In this document: positions 1 to 9,467 of the stretch, piece after piece | How the letters are laid out: every line of letters starts with the position of its first letter | Position numbering within the stretch: position 1 is the stretch's first letter | Origin: JBCDLI01 sp038745535 | GTDB taxonomy: Bacteria; Pseudomonadota; Alphaproteobacteria; Rhizobiales; Rhizobiaceae | Direction: 5' to 3' | Assembly (NCBI GenBank): GCA_038745535.1 | Contig: JBCDLI010000067.1 | Coordinates: 1-12,835 of the forward strand | Length of the DNA: 12,835 nt | Notes under the pieces: model-generated | The model's database searches: none | What the model was told of the DNA's origin: nothing | What the model saw: the letters and a program-made list of their open reading frames with translations, nothing else | Translations under genes and position numbers: made by a program

Positions 1-257
1 ACCACGAGGAAATAAACGCGACTAATGCGGGTCATCTCCACATCGCCCCACATGTTGAGAAGCATGGTGACAATCCCCGCGATAGCCTCGCGGTTTCGTC
101 CAATCGCATCGTCCCACTTCCACATCTCAGCACTCTCTTTCGCACCGCAAAGTGTGTTGGCGGTTTTGAGTGCGTGGATAAGTTTTTTTGCGAAAGGTTC
201 ACCGGGATCATCCGGGACGGCACAGACGATCTGACAGCTATGCCGTAAAGCCTGCAA
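1..257 (-). CDS. Unrecognised protein, cut by the window edge and probably lacking its native 5' end
   Basis: The minus strand is open from a TAA at about 267-269 to the left edge, in a frame that reads like real protein: it contains the stretches CAVPDDPGEPFAKKLIHAL and AEMWKWDDAIGRNREAIAG. Codon choice is GC-ending, like the neighbours. No ATG lies near the front; the only usable start is a TTG at 257 with no clear Shine-Dalgarno sequence. The gene is divergent from the Type IIG-like gene and begins about 70 bp from it. I do not recognise the family. The absence of a good start suggests a 5'-truncated remnant, but a TTG-started gene cannot be excluded. The other open frames here (a plus-strand frame at 25-234 and a minus-strand frame at 32-223) look like shadows. 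Confidence 0.4.
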   Translation of the reverse strand, partial: MQALRHSCQIVCAVPDDPGEPFAKKLIHALKTANTLCGAKESAEMWKWDDAIGRNREAIAGIVTMLLNMWGDVEMTRISRVYFLV

Positions 258-325
258 GTCGAGTTTTTACGTGCAACACTTCTACACAGCTAGAGGCGAC
301 GGCGCCGACGAGTTAGAATGTCAGC

Positions 326-1873
326 ATGCGGAACGGGTCGAATACGCGAATCACGGACCTTTTGGAACATCTCGCCACACGGCCCGGCCATGACGAGGTG
401 AAAGCCGATTTCCGTCAATTGCTAACCGAGGAATTTGGAGCCGAGATCGGAGCTATTGATTTCGAGCGTCGCGTGCCAGAAGTGCGGGGGCGCATCGATG
501 CACTTATCGGCCGAACCGTTTTCGAGGCCAAATCCAATCTCGACCGCGAATGGGGCGATGTTGCTCGGCGCATGCCGGATTATCTGGCCGACCGCGAGCG
601 CGAGGAGGGCGAGCGCTTCGTCGGCATCGCGTCGGACGGCCTGAAATGGGCGGTCTTCGAATTGCGGGCAGGCGCGCTGGAAAAGCTCAAGGAGACGACG
701 CTTGATCCTGCCAAGCCAGATGTTTTTCTTGCTTGGCTCGACGGCGCGTTGGCACTGAAATCGAGCCTGCCGCCCGAAGCGCTGACTATCCGAATGGAAC
801 TGGGCGGCGATTCTGTCGCCTTCCGCCGCGCGTCGGAAGAACTGCTGGCGCTGTGGGAAACTCTTAAAGACCGCCCCGATGCAGAGCTGAAGAAGCAGCT
901 TTGGGCCTCCATGCTCAAACTGGTGTACGGTCGCGATATTGATAATGACATGCTTTGGATACAGCATACCTATCTTGTCATTGTCGCCAAAGCAATCGCA
1001 CTTGCCGTTTTGGAGCTTGTCGATGATGACCCTGTCCGCATGTTGTCTGGCTCAGCATTTGAACAGGCCAATATCCGAGGTGCTGTGGAAAGCGACTTCT
1101 TTGACTGGGCCGTAGCGACGCCGGACGGCGAGCAGCTGGTGCGGAAGATCGTCAGCCATGTGCGCCGGTTCCGCTTACGCGAGGTCGAGTCAGACGTTCT
1201 CAAAATTCTGTACGAGTCGCTCATAGACCGCGATGAACGCCACGGGCTAGGTGAATACTACACGCCGGATTGGCTGGCCAGAAAAGTGGTGCGCCATTCC
1301 GTGACCGCTCCACATGAGCAAAAGGTGCTCGATCCCGCCTGCGGTTCCGGCACGTTCCTGTTTCACGCCATCCGCAACTTTCTCACCGAAGCCGAGGAAA
1401 TTGACTATCCGGTGCCCAACCGCGCCAGCGAAGCGACGCGCCTTGTCGCGGGGATGGATATCCACCCGGTCGCAGTCATCATTGCGCGCGTCACTTACCT
1501 CTTGGCGCTATCGCCAGTGCTCGGCCAGCGCAAAGGCGACATTACCATTCCGGTTTATCTGGGTGAGGCGATGCAGCTTTCCATCACGCGCATGCTCTCC
1601 GACACGGAACTGCGCGTGCGTGTGCCGCCGCCCAAGGGGGAGGCCGACATCATCCAGCGCAACGGCCATGGCGGCGTACATCTGGATTTTCCCGAAGCCT
1701 ACTGCCGTCATCCGGAAATCTTCGACCACGCAATTTTCGCGATGCGCCGAGCCAGCGATGAGGGCTGGACGCGTGCGCAGTACGAGACGAACGTGCGTAG
1801 CGCCGCCTACAAGTTTTTCGACGGCATCACCGACATGGACGACCGTTGGGAAGACCCACGCACCGAAGAGTGA
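326..1873 (+). CDS. Type IIG-like restriction-modification enzyme, N-terminal part (nuclease and methyltransferase motif I), ended by a TGA
   Basis: This 515-residue product carries the front of a fused restriction-methylation enzyme. Residues about 25-112 look like a PD-(D/E)XK nuclease: D58 in GRIDAL, then E67-A-K69 in VFEAKSN, the spacing expected of D-Xn-ExK. A mostly helical region follows. The N6-adenine methyltransferase part begins with GLGEYYTP (307-314), typical of SAM-dependent N6 methylases, then motif I DPACGSGTF (336-344) for SAM binding, and MDIHP (377-381), which fits motif II. The catalytic motif IV is missing here and lies in the next open frame. The two frames are the same, separated by one TGA, so this is most likely the front half of a protein of about 1,020 residues, the usual Type IIG size. 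The ATG at 326 has only a weak ribosome site; an ATG at 318 is out of frame. Whether the half protein is functional is unknown; motif I without motif IV should not methylate alone. Confidence 0.85.
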   Translation: MRNGSNTRITDLLEHLATRPGHDEVKADFRQLLTEEFGAEIGAIDFERRVPEVRGRIDALIGRTVFEAKSNLDREWGDVARRMPDYLADREREEGERFVGIASDGLKWAVFELRAGALEKLKETTLDPAKPDVFLAWLDGALALKSSLPPEALTIRMELGGDSVAFRRASEELLALWETLKDRPDAELKKQLWASMLKLVYGRDIDNDMLWIQHTYLVIVAKAIALAVLELVDDDPVRMLSGSAFEQANIRGAVESDFFDWAVATPDGEQLVRKIVSHVRRFRLREVESDVLKILYESLIDRDERHGLGEYYTPDWLARKVVRHSVTAPHEQKVLDPACGSGTFLFHAIRNFLTEAEEIDYPVPNRASEATRLVAGMDIHPVAVIIARVTYLLALSPVLGQRKGDITIPVYLGEAMQLSITRMLSDTELRVRVPPPKGEADIIQRNGHGGVHLDFPEAYCRHPEIFDHAIFAMRRASDEGWTRAQYETNVRSAAYKFFDGITDMDDRWEDPRTEE

Positions 1874-1889
1874 GCGCGCGGCGCGCTCA
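1871..1889. repeat. Perfect inverted repeat containing the TGA that splits the methyltransferase gene
   Basis: The sequence TGAGCGCGC-G-GCGCGCTCA has 9-bp arms around a single central base. Its first three bases are the stop codon of the upstream half, and its last base is the A of the ATG that opens the downstream half. As RNA it could form an 8-bp, GC-rich stem with a 3-base loop. No T-tract follows, so it is not a standard terminator. If the stop was originally CGA (Arg), the arms would have been 8 bp, so the palindrome may be an accident of GC-rich coding. Confidence 0.75.
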
Positions 1890-3400
1890 TGCTGGGCGAG
1901 ACCTATCTGAAACTCGACAAGCTGGCGAAAGAAGGCCGCGACACGATCTGGACCTATGTCGCGCGCAATCTGTCGCGCCCGCTCTTTTTGTCGGCGCGCA
2001 ACGGCTGGGCGAACGTCATCGTCGGCAACCCGCCCTGGGTCGCCTATCGCCACATGAGCAAGGACCTGCAAAAGCGCTTCAAGGAGCTGGCGACGGCAGA
2101 GCGCGTCTATGTCGGCGGCAAGCTGACCACGCAGAACGATCTGTGCGCACTGTTTACTGTACGAGCGGCGGCGCTTTATCTGCGCCCCGGCGGGCGGCTC
2201 GCCTTCGTGTTGCCGCTGGCGACGCTGACACGCGGCCAGTACGAAAAGCTGCGCGACGGCATCTTCGAAAGCGTGCGCCTGCGCTTCGACGAGACGTGGA
2301 CCATGGACGACACCGTGCAGCCGCTTTTCCCGGTGCCGTCCTGCGCGATCTTCACCACCAAGCGCCGCATAGGCCAGCAGATGCACGACAGGATTAAGCG
2401 CCGCGCCTATACCGGCCTGCTGCCGTATCGCGATGCGCCCGAAGACATCGCCGATGAGAAGCTCAAGGTGGACGACAATCCAGGCGATCTGGCGGAGGCG
2501 ACTTTCGAGGGCGGCTCGCCCTACCGGTCGTTGTTCCGGCAGGGGGCGACGTTGGTGCCGCGTTACCTGTGCTTCGTCGAACGCAAGCAGATGGGAAGGC
2601 TCGGTTCCGCCACCAGCAAGCCGGCGGTGATCTCGCGGCGCACGCCGCAGGAAAAAGAACCGTGGAAAAGCCAGCCGCCCATCGACGGCAATGTGGAAGC
2701 CGAATTCCTGCGCCCGATGCTTTTGGGCGAATCAATCCTACCTTACCGCGTCTTCAAGCCGCTGGAATGCGTGGTGCCGGTGACCGACAAGGGCGAGGTG
2801 CTGGATGCCGCTAAGGCAGCAGGCCGTGGGTATGACGGCCTGTCTAATTGGATGCGGCAGGCCGAAGCGGCTTGGGAGGCCAATGCCAGCGAAGGCAATT
2901 CAATGCGCCTTGTCGAGCGCTGGGACTATCACAGGGAATTGTCGGCGCAGTTTCCGGTGGCGGATTTGCGAGTGGCCTATGCGGCATCAGGAACGAACCC
3001 AGCTGCCTGCGTTTTGGAAGACAGCGATTCTTTGCTTGAGCATAAACTCTATGGCGGCAGTTTCTCCTTTAGGGGTGAAGCGGAGTTCATAGCTGCGATA
3101 ATCAACAGCGAGAAAACCCGATCGCTGATCGAACACCTGCAATCGAAGGGCCAATGGGGCGCGCGGGACTTTGATAAAGTCATGTTCAACCTGCCGATCC
3201 CGCGCTTCAACGAAAAGAACGCGAGGCACCGCGATCTTGCCGCCGCTGCGGTTGAGGCCGAATCCGTCGCTGCCACTGTCGCACTGCCTTACAACGTAAA
3301 GTTCCAGCGCGCCCGCAAGCTGGTGCGTGATGCGCTCAAAGCCGACGGCATTGCCGAAACGATCGACACGCTTGTTGCGCGGCTGCTCGGTGTCGAGTGA
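1889..3400 (+). CDS. Type IIG-like restriction-modification enzyme, C-terminal part (motif IV and target-recognition region)
   Basis: This 503-residue frame continues the preceding gene in the same reading frame. It has the N6-adenine catalytic motif IV NPPW at residues 47-50 (context VIVGNPPWVAYR), then LRPGGRLAFVLP (about 69-80), the usual strand and helix after motif IV in this class. The last 250 or so residues look like a target-recognition domain of the TaqI/Eco57I type: a late segment has KLYGGSFSFRG, an AAIINS stretch and an FNLPIP element, resembling the end of such specificity domains. No other specificity or helicase gene is near, fitting a stand-alone Type IIG system. The ATG at 1889 is only five codons after the TGA and has no Shine-Dalgarno sequence, so translation would need re-initiation or readthrough. 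The four codons between TGA and ATG (Ala-Arg-Gly-Ala) are also open. It could instead be a naturally split methylase subunit; I favour a nonsense mutation. Confidence 0.83.
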   Translation: MLGETYLKLDKLAKEGRDTIWTYVARNLSRPLFLSARNGWANVIVGNPPWVAYRHMSKDLQKRFKELATAERVYVGGKLTTQNDLCALFTVRAAALYLRPGGRLAFVLPLATLTRGQYEKLRDGIFESVRLRFDETWTMDDTVQPLFPVPSCAIFTTKRRIGQQMHDRIKRRAYTGLLPYRDAPEDIADEKLKVDDNPGDLAEATFEGGSPYRSLFRQGATLVPRYLCFVERKQMGRLGSATSKPAVISRRTPQEKEPWKSQPPIDGNVEAEFLRPMLLGESILPYRVFKPLECVVPVTDKGEVLDAAKAAGRGYDGLSNWMRQAEAAWEANASEGNSMRLVERWDYHRELSAQFPVADLRVAYAASGTNPAACVLEDSDSLLEHKLYGGSFSFRGEAEFIAAIINSEKTRSLIEHLQSKGQWGARDFDKVMFNLPIPRFNEKNARHRDLAAAAVEAESVAATVALPYNVKFQRARKLVRDALKADGIAETIDTLVARLLGVE

Positions 3401-3427
3401 CGACATGCGTAAGCCAGTGCATTTGCA

Positions 3428-3490
3428 GACCCGGCATTACTGCTTCGGAATGGGCCCTCGCCTCAAGGGCAAGGATGACGGCGATGAAGT
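3428..3490. repeat. Possible degenerate intergenic repeat with a small hairpin
   Basis: On the minus strand the segment reads GCCGTCATCCTTGCCCTTG, then a GAGGGCCCATTCC stretch. This resembles the widespread alphaproteobacterial intergenic repeat of the GTCATCCTCGGGCTTGACCCGAGGAT type, in a decayed form. GCCCT (3454-3458) and AGGGC (3466-3470) can pair around a 7-base loop. The likeness is from memory, not from a search. Confidence 0.3.
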
Positions 3491-3500
3491 TTGGCGCTAG

Positions 3501-3547
3501 CCCCCTCATCGCCTGCTGCGCAGGCACTTCTCCCCGAGGGGAGAAGT
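3501..3547. repeat. Rhizobial-type intergenic palindromic element (RIME-like), likely acting as end signal for lepA
   Basis: Two hairpins lie side by side: GCCTGC-TGC-GCAGGC (3511-3525) and ACTTCTCCCC-GA-GGGGAGAAGT (3526-3547), both with perfect arms, preceded by CCCCCTCATC. The block CCCCTCATC, hairpin, CTTCTCCCC, loop, GGGGAGAAG is the layout of the RIME-like elements scattered between genes in rhizobia and Brucella relatives. It begins 3 bp past the lepA stop and sits between two convergent genes, so it probably limits transcription from both sides, although there is no T-tract. Confidence 0.7.
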
Positions 3548-3549
3548 AA

Positions 3550-6322
<2,773 letters not shown>

Positions 6323-6412
6323 CTCAATTTCAGAACGCCCAATTTTGGTCTTGTGATCTGCGTCGACCAAAAGACGCTCGGCGTGGTCAATCTCGGCACT
6401 TGGCTCATTAAA

Positions 6413-6913
6413 CTAGCGACCCAGAGTTTTGCGGATTTTGTCGATCTGAGCTTCGGTGTTTTTCGCTTTCCCGCTGAGCTTTTCGCGACCGAATTCCAAA
6501 TCATCCGGCAATTGAGATTCCGGCTCCAGATCAGGTTCAGCTTCCCGTCCCGTGATGTGTTTAGCCGCTTCCAACGCCGAGCCAACAGCGAGGTAGAGAC
6601 CGCCCATTTGGAGGTCTAGTTTGTCTCCTCTTTGAAAGTCTGCTTGGGCCTCATCTTCATCGAGGATGAGCTTCAGATAGTCATTTCTAAAGCTGGGAAG
6701 CCGCGCATGCGCGTGGATGAGTGTGTCGATACTGCCATCAATCGTGCCTCCCGGCAGCTTTATCAAAGCAGCGCAGAGCGTGTTGAGAGGGTCTTGCGGA
6801 AAGTCATCGGGCAAACGATTTGCCGTTGCTAAATACTTGGCCAGCTCTGCCGCAGCTGCAGCTACCGCGCGAAGTTCGCGGCGGTATTCTTCATTGTCTG
6901 CTTCGATTTCCAT
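6413..6913 (-). CDS. Unrecognised 166-residue acidic protein upstream of the LRR gene
   Basis: No family is recognised. The protein is acidic and soluble-looking. It has an N-terminal helix of charged then alanine-rich residues (about 8-31, with AVAAAAAELAKYLA), a central part containing LIKLPGGTIDGSIDTLIHAH, a run of acidic residues LDEDEAQADF (84-93) and a charged C-terminal helix (about 143-166). The ATG at 6913 is the first start after an in-frame TAA; there is no clear ribosome site. Its TAG stop lies in the same frame as the LRR gene, and the 42 bases between that stop and the LRR TTG are open and encode hydrophilic residues, so the two may be one broken gene. The 169 bp upstream (6914-7082) is a divergent intergenic region with no clear promoter. 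Confidence 0.6.
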   Translation of the reverse strand: MEIEADNEEYRRELRAVAAAAAELAKYLATANRLPDDFPQDPLNTLCAALIKLPGGTIDGSIDTLIHAHARLPSFRNDYLKLILDEDEAQADFQRGDKLDLQMGGLYLAVGSALEAAKHITGREAEPDLEPESQLPDDLEFGREKLSGKAKNTEAQIDKIRKTLGR

Positions 6914-7067
6914 GGCAACTGGAACTTATGCAGTGAGAACCCGGCTGGCTAGAATGAAAGTTGATCGCGTGCATGGGTTCAAAAAACTTCCATGGCGGAG
7001 AGAGACTCGTGGTTATCTTCTCCAATACGTTCGTTGAATAGGGGTATGGGCGCATGCCATATGATGC

Positions 7068-7076
7068 GGAGGAGGG
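7068..7076 (+). promoter_or_regulatory. Strong Shine-Dalgarno sequence that sets a GTG start
   Basis: GGAGGAGGG ends six bases before the GTG at 7083. This supports GTG as the true start of the sulfotransferase-like gene, although ATG codons lie just upstream (7053, 7061 and 7064). Confidence 0.75.
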
Positions 7077-7082
7077 CCTGTC

Positions 7083-7802
7083 GTGTCCCAGATCATTTCC
7101 ATGTGGTCCACGCCCGACGCGCTTTCTGTAGGCTTGCTGAAAGCTTTCGGAAATCGCTCTGACTGCGCCACTGTAGACGAACCATTTCACGCTGCGTATT
7201 TGGCCGCCACTGGCTTGGCGGACGATAACACATATATGCGCGAAACCGACCCGGATGAGGTGGCGGCCAGCTGTCGTGCTGAACCGCGCAGGCAGTGGAG
7301 CTATCAGCGCCACATGCCCCACCACATGCTGGAGAGCTTTCCTTTGGATTGGACCGAGGACGTGACAAACGTCTTTCTCATCCGGCATCCACGTAGGCTT
7401 CTGGCAAGCCTCACAGACGGCAAGCTAACGATCCGCGAGGCTGACCTTGGGTTTCGGCGGATGCGTGAGATTTATCACCATGTGCGGCTCAAAACGGACC
7501 TTTGTCCCATTGTGGTGGATGCCGAAGACATTGAGCGCGATCCAAAACGCGGTCTGACACTTTTGTGCGAAGTGTTGGGCATGCCGTTTGAGGGCACAAT
7601 GCTTTCGCCCCTTCGCGGCATGATGCCGGTGGAGCGGCGTCAGGAGCGGGCCACGTGGTCGAGCCGACTGTGGCCGCAACAGCGTCGCCGCAATGAAAGC
7701 GGCGGTGTGATGCCGGAATTGCCAAGCCAGCTGCTGGATGTGGAACGGGAAGCGCTACCCTACTACGAGGCGATGGCAGAACGCCGCCTACGCCTCAGCT
7801 GA
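7083..7802 (+). CDS. Sulfotransferase-like family protein
   Basis: The 239-residue product has the layout of the bacterial P-loop sulfotransferase family in which the usual opening is MWSGPRNIST. Here the opening is SMWSTPDALSVGLL (6-19), with the phosphosulfate-loop Arg and Asn absent. Other family landmarks are kept: DEPFHAAYL (32-40), then YQRHMPHHML (74-83) and NVFLIRHPRRLLASL (96-110), where the family normally has an RDPR or RNPR sequence. An ATWSSRLW segment (190-197) and a C-terminal LPYYEAMAE helix also fit. A family member would move a sulfuryl group from PAPS, or has lost that activity; the altered loop makes loss or a new substrate plausible. The gene starts at GTG behind a strong ribosome site and overlaps the next, convergent gene by 15 bp at the 3' ends. 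Confidence 0.72.
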   Translation: MSQIISMWSTPDALSVGLLKAFGNRSDCATVDEPFHAAYLAATGLADDNTYMRETDPDEVAASCRAEPRRQWSYQRHMPHHMLESFPLDWTEDVTNVFLIRHPRRLLASLTDGKLTIREADLGFRRMREIYHHVRLKTDLCPIVVDAEDIERDPKRGLTLLCEVLGMPFEGTMLSPLRGMMPVERRQERATWSSRLWPQQRRRNESGGVMPELPSQLLDVEREALPYYEAMAERRLRLS

Positions 7803-8609
7803 TTTTTGATCTTCTAACGTGGCGGGCGCTGACGGCCTGTCGGCCCACACAAGGCGCTTGTAATCAAACCCGTTTTGCAGCGTTGGTTTTACCACCTGAA
7901 AATAAGGCGAGAGATCAAAATCGCGCGGCGTGAACAACGAATGGTGCCGAATGTGTAGTATCTCGCGTCGGGAATAGTCCGATGTGGCACTGGCACGCCC
8001 CGGCGCCAGCGTGATCTCTGGCAGAATGGGATAGCGGATGGACTGGAAGGCAAGCGCGATCATGGTGGAGCAAATCGCGCGCGTTGGATCACCGGAGCCG
8101 AACTCTATCATGCGTCTGCGCCAACGAACTGGCACCGGCGGCGCGGGCATGAAATAACGCAACATGTCAAAAATGTTCTTGTTGTCGTACCGAATGCCGA
8201 GCTGCGAAATCGCATAATCCACCACCTGTTTGGTATCGTCCGGCGTCAGGTTTTTCGGGCGGCAAATGCGGGTGTTGAAGGTCTCGTACTTCTCCAGCGG
8301 TTCCGCCGTGCAGCCAGTGCCGAGATTAACCTCGATGAGCCGTTTCTTGCGACCTTCGTCGTCGGTGTCTTCCAACACGTCACCCACGTAAAGCGCGGCG
8401 TGGCTCCATGTGGACTGCGTCAGATATTTGATCGCTGCCGAGATGCGTTGATTGCCCTCCACCAGCAACACATCGCCGGGCTGTAGCGTTCGGTAGAGCG
8501 TTTCAAAATCGGACGGGGTGTAGGGTTCGTAACCGGAGGATTCGGTGACAAGGCGGGCCGCGATCCATCGCCCGAGTTTGTCTAACAAGTTGTCACGACT
8601 TTCCGTCAT
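7788..8609 (-). CDS. YiiX/YebB-like permuted papain-fold cysteine hydrolase (NlpC/P60 superfamily)
   Basis: Counting from the ATG at 8609 there are 273 residues. Residues 45-51 (GDVLLVE) and the core QSTWSHAALYVG (65-76) hold the catalytic His70; Cys180 in RAICSTMIALAF (178-189) is the expected nucleophile. His before Cys is the circularly permuted order typical of YiiX/YebB (C92-type) hydrolases. Substrates of this group are mostly unknown; lipid or amide bonds are suggested. No signal peptide is seen, so it is probably cytoplasmic or peripheral. A longer frame back to a TTG at 8675 is rejected as less likely; GGCGGGC just ahead of the ATG is a weak ribosome site. It follows the BTLCP gene on the same strand by 75 bp and may be co-transcribed with it. 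Confidence 0.82.
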   Translation of the reverse strand: MTESRDNLLDKLGRWIAARLVTESSGYEPYTPSDFETLYRTLQPGDVLLVEGNQRISAAIKYLTQSTWSHAALYVGDVLEDTDDEGRKKRLIEVNLGTGCTAEPLEKYETFNTRICRPKNLTPDDTKQVVDYAISQLGIRYDNKNIFDMLRYFMPAPPVPVRWRRRMIEFGSGDPTRAICSTMIALAFQSIRYPILPEITLAPGRASATSDYSRREILHIRHHSLFTPRDFDLSPYFQVVKPTLQNGFDYKRLVWADRPSAPATLEDQKSAEA

Positions 8610-8684
8610 GCCCGCCAATAGAATGCGGTTTGGTAGCGGGTCAATGAAGTGCTTCGCACAACGGCGTGAAGCCAATTGGGTTGG

Positions 8685-9284
8685 CTAGCGAACCGTGCCG
8701 ACCATGATTGGGTCGGTCGCGCCTTCGATGGAGACCCAGTGCCCAGCATGGCGTTCCGACTGGCGCTTTAAGTAGCTGTATTCGGTGTCTGTCCAGAGGC
8801 GTACGTCATCGCGAAGATTATCGAGGATGAAGTCACCACGATCGGTGCGGACCGTCAGCACCGCATGGCCCTCTTGGTCGGGTTTGCGCACGACGGTGAT
8901 AAGTAGGCTGGAAGCCGGGAAGCCAGCTTCCGTGAGCAGGTGACGTTTAAGCAGGACGTAATCTTCGCAGTCACCAACTTGGTCGGGGAAAGTCCAGACC
9001 TCGTCGCGGCCGTAGATTTCGAGGTCGCTGCGAGGTTCAACCAGTTGGTTGATGCGGGAATTGATGTTGAGCAGTTTGTTCCACGCGCTTTCGTCGAGCA
9101 ACACAACGCGGCTGTCAAAATCCATGCGCCTGCACTGGTCACGATAGACGCGGCAAAACTCGTAGTGCCCAATGGGCTGGGATGTGAGGCTGCCGGTTGC
9201 CATGGAACTCGCAGCGCCGTGTTGAACCGGTGCGAGCATGAGGAGCGCACATACCACTGTCGGTATCTTCCAGTTCCTCATCAT
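8685..9284 (-). CDS. Secreted bacterial transglutaminase-like cysteine proteinase (BTLCP, DUF920 family)
   Basis: The 199-residue protein begins with a clear signal peptide (basic MMRNWK, a hydrophobic core, Ala-rich end near residue 27), so it is exported, probably to the periplasm. The papain/transglutaminase triad is complete: Cys106 in VGDCEDYV, His140 in EGHAVL and Asp155 in ILDNLR, all in the sequence context of the BTLCP family. The best-known relative, LapG, is a periplasmic protease that cuts adhesins under c-di-GMP control; whether this protein does so is only inferred. No LapD-like partner is visible in the window. GTG at 9290, ATG at 9284 and ATG at 9281 are possible starts; AGCAGGG spacing favours 9284. 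Two CtrA-like boxes lie just upstream. Confidence 0.88.
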   Translation of the reverse strand: MMRNWKIPTVVCALLMLAPVQHGAASSMATGSLTSQPIGHYEFCRVYRDQCRRMDFDSRVVLLDESAWNKLLNINSRINQLVEPRSDLEIYGRDEVWTFPDQVGDCEDYVLLKRHLLTEAGFPASSLLITVVRKPDQEGHAVLTVRTDRGDFILDNLRDDVRLWTDTEYSYLKRQSERHAGHWVSIEGATDPIMVGTVR

Positions 9285-9305
9285 ATCCACCCTGCTCGCG
9301 ATCCT

Positions 9306-9322
9306 GGTTTCTTAATGAAACC
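9306..9322. repeat. Inverted repeat 22 bp upstream of the BTLCP gene
   Basis: GGTTTC-TTAAT-GAAACC has perfect 6-bp arms and a 5-base spacer, and partly overlaps the nearer CtrA-like box. Its size and position are operator-like, but no regulator can be named. Confidence 0.4.
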
Positions 9323-9326
9323 TTAA
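9312..9326 (-). promoter_or_regulatory. CtrA-type box, proximal
   Basis: On the minus strand the sequence is TTAAGGTTTCATTAA, matching TTAA-N7-TTAA, the recognition pattern of the alphaproteobacterial cell-cycle regulator CtrA. It lies 27 bp upstream of the BTLCP start, a place where binding could repress or activate depending on the promoter, which I cannot locate. Confidence 0.5.
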
Positions 9327-9366
9327 TCGGGGCAAAGGGGAAGAGCAATTCGGACTGCTGGGATTG

Positions 9367-9381
9367 TTAAGATATGGTTAA
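9367..9381 (-). promoter_or_regulatory. CtrA-type box, distal, near-ideal
   Basis: On the minus strand the sequence is TTAACCATATCTTAAC, which fits the CtrA consensus including the TTAACCAT half-site and the final C. It is about 82 bp upstream of the BTLCP start, a typical distance for activation of a sigma-70 promoter. Confidence 0.6.
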
Positions 9382-9412
9382 AGTTGTTCCGATTGGGCAG
9401 GTTTACAGTCCC

Positions 9413-9446
9413 AAAACGAAAAACCCGGCCTCAAAGGACCGGGTTT
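9413..9446 (-). terminator. Rho-independent terminator of phaZ
   Basis: On the minus strand AAACCCGG, a loop, then CCGGGTTT form a stem that is followed by TTCGTTTT. The inner CCT and AGG can extend the stem past a one-base bulge. It begins 22 bp after the phaZ stop and separates phaZ from the BTLCP gene. Confidence 0.88.
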
Positions 9447-9467
9447 GTGTTTCGTTTTGCGTCACGT

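Noticed and set aside
1871..1910. TGA read as selenocysteine because a hairpin is present
   Set aside because: A bacterial SECIS lies downstream of the UGA; here the UGA is inside the stem, and the enzyme family has no selenocysteine.
1508..2386. Large antisense open frame under the methylase gene (292 residues)
   Set aside because: Compositional shadow of a GC-rich gene, with no recognisable domain, and opposite to a gene with clear motifs.
8610..8675. TTG-started extension of the permuted hydrolase
   Set aside because: TTG with no ribosome site; the ATG at 8609 gives a sensible protein.
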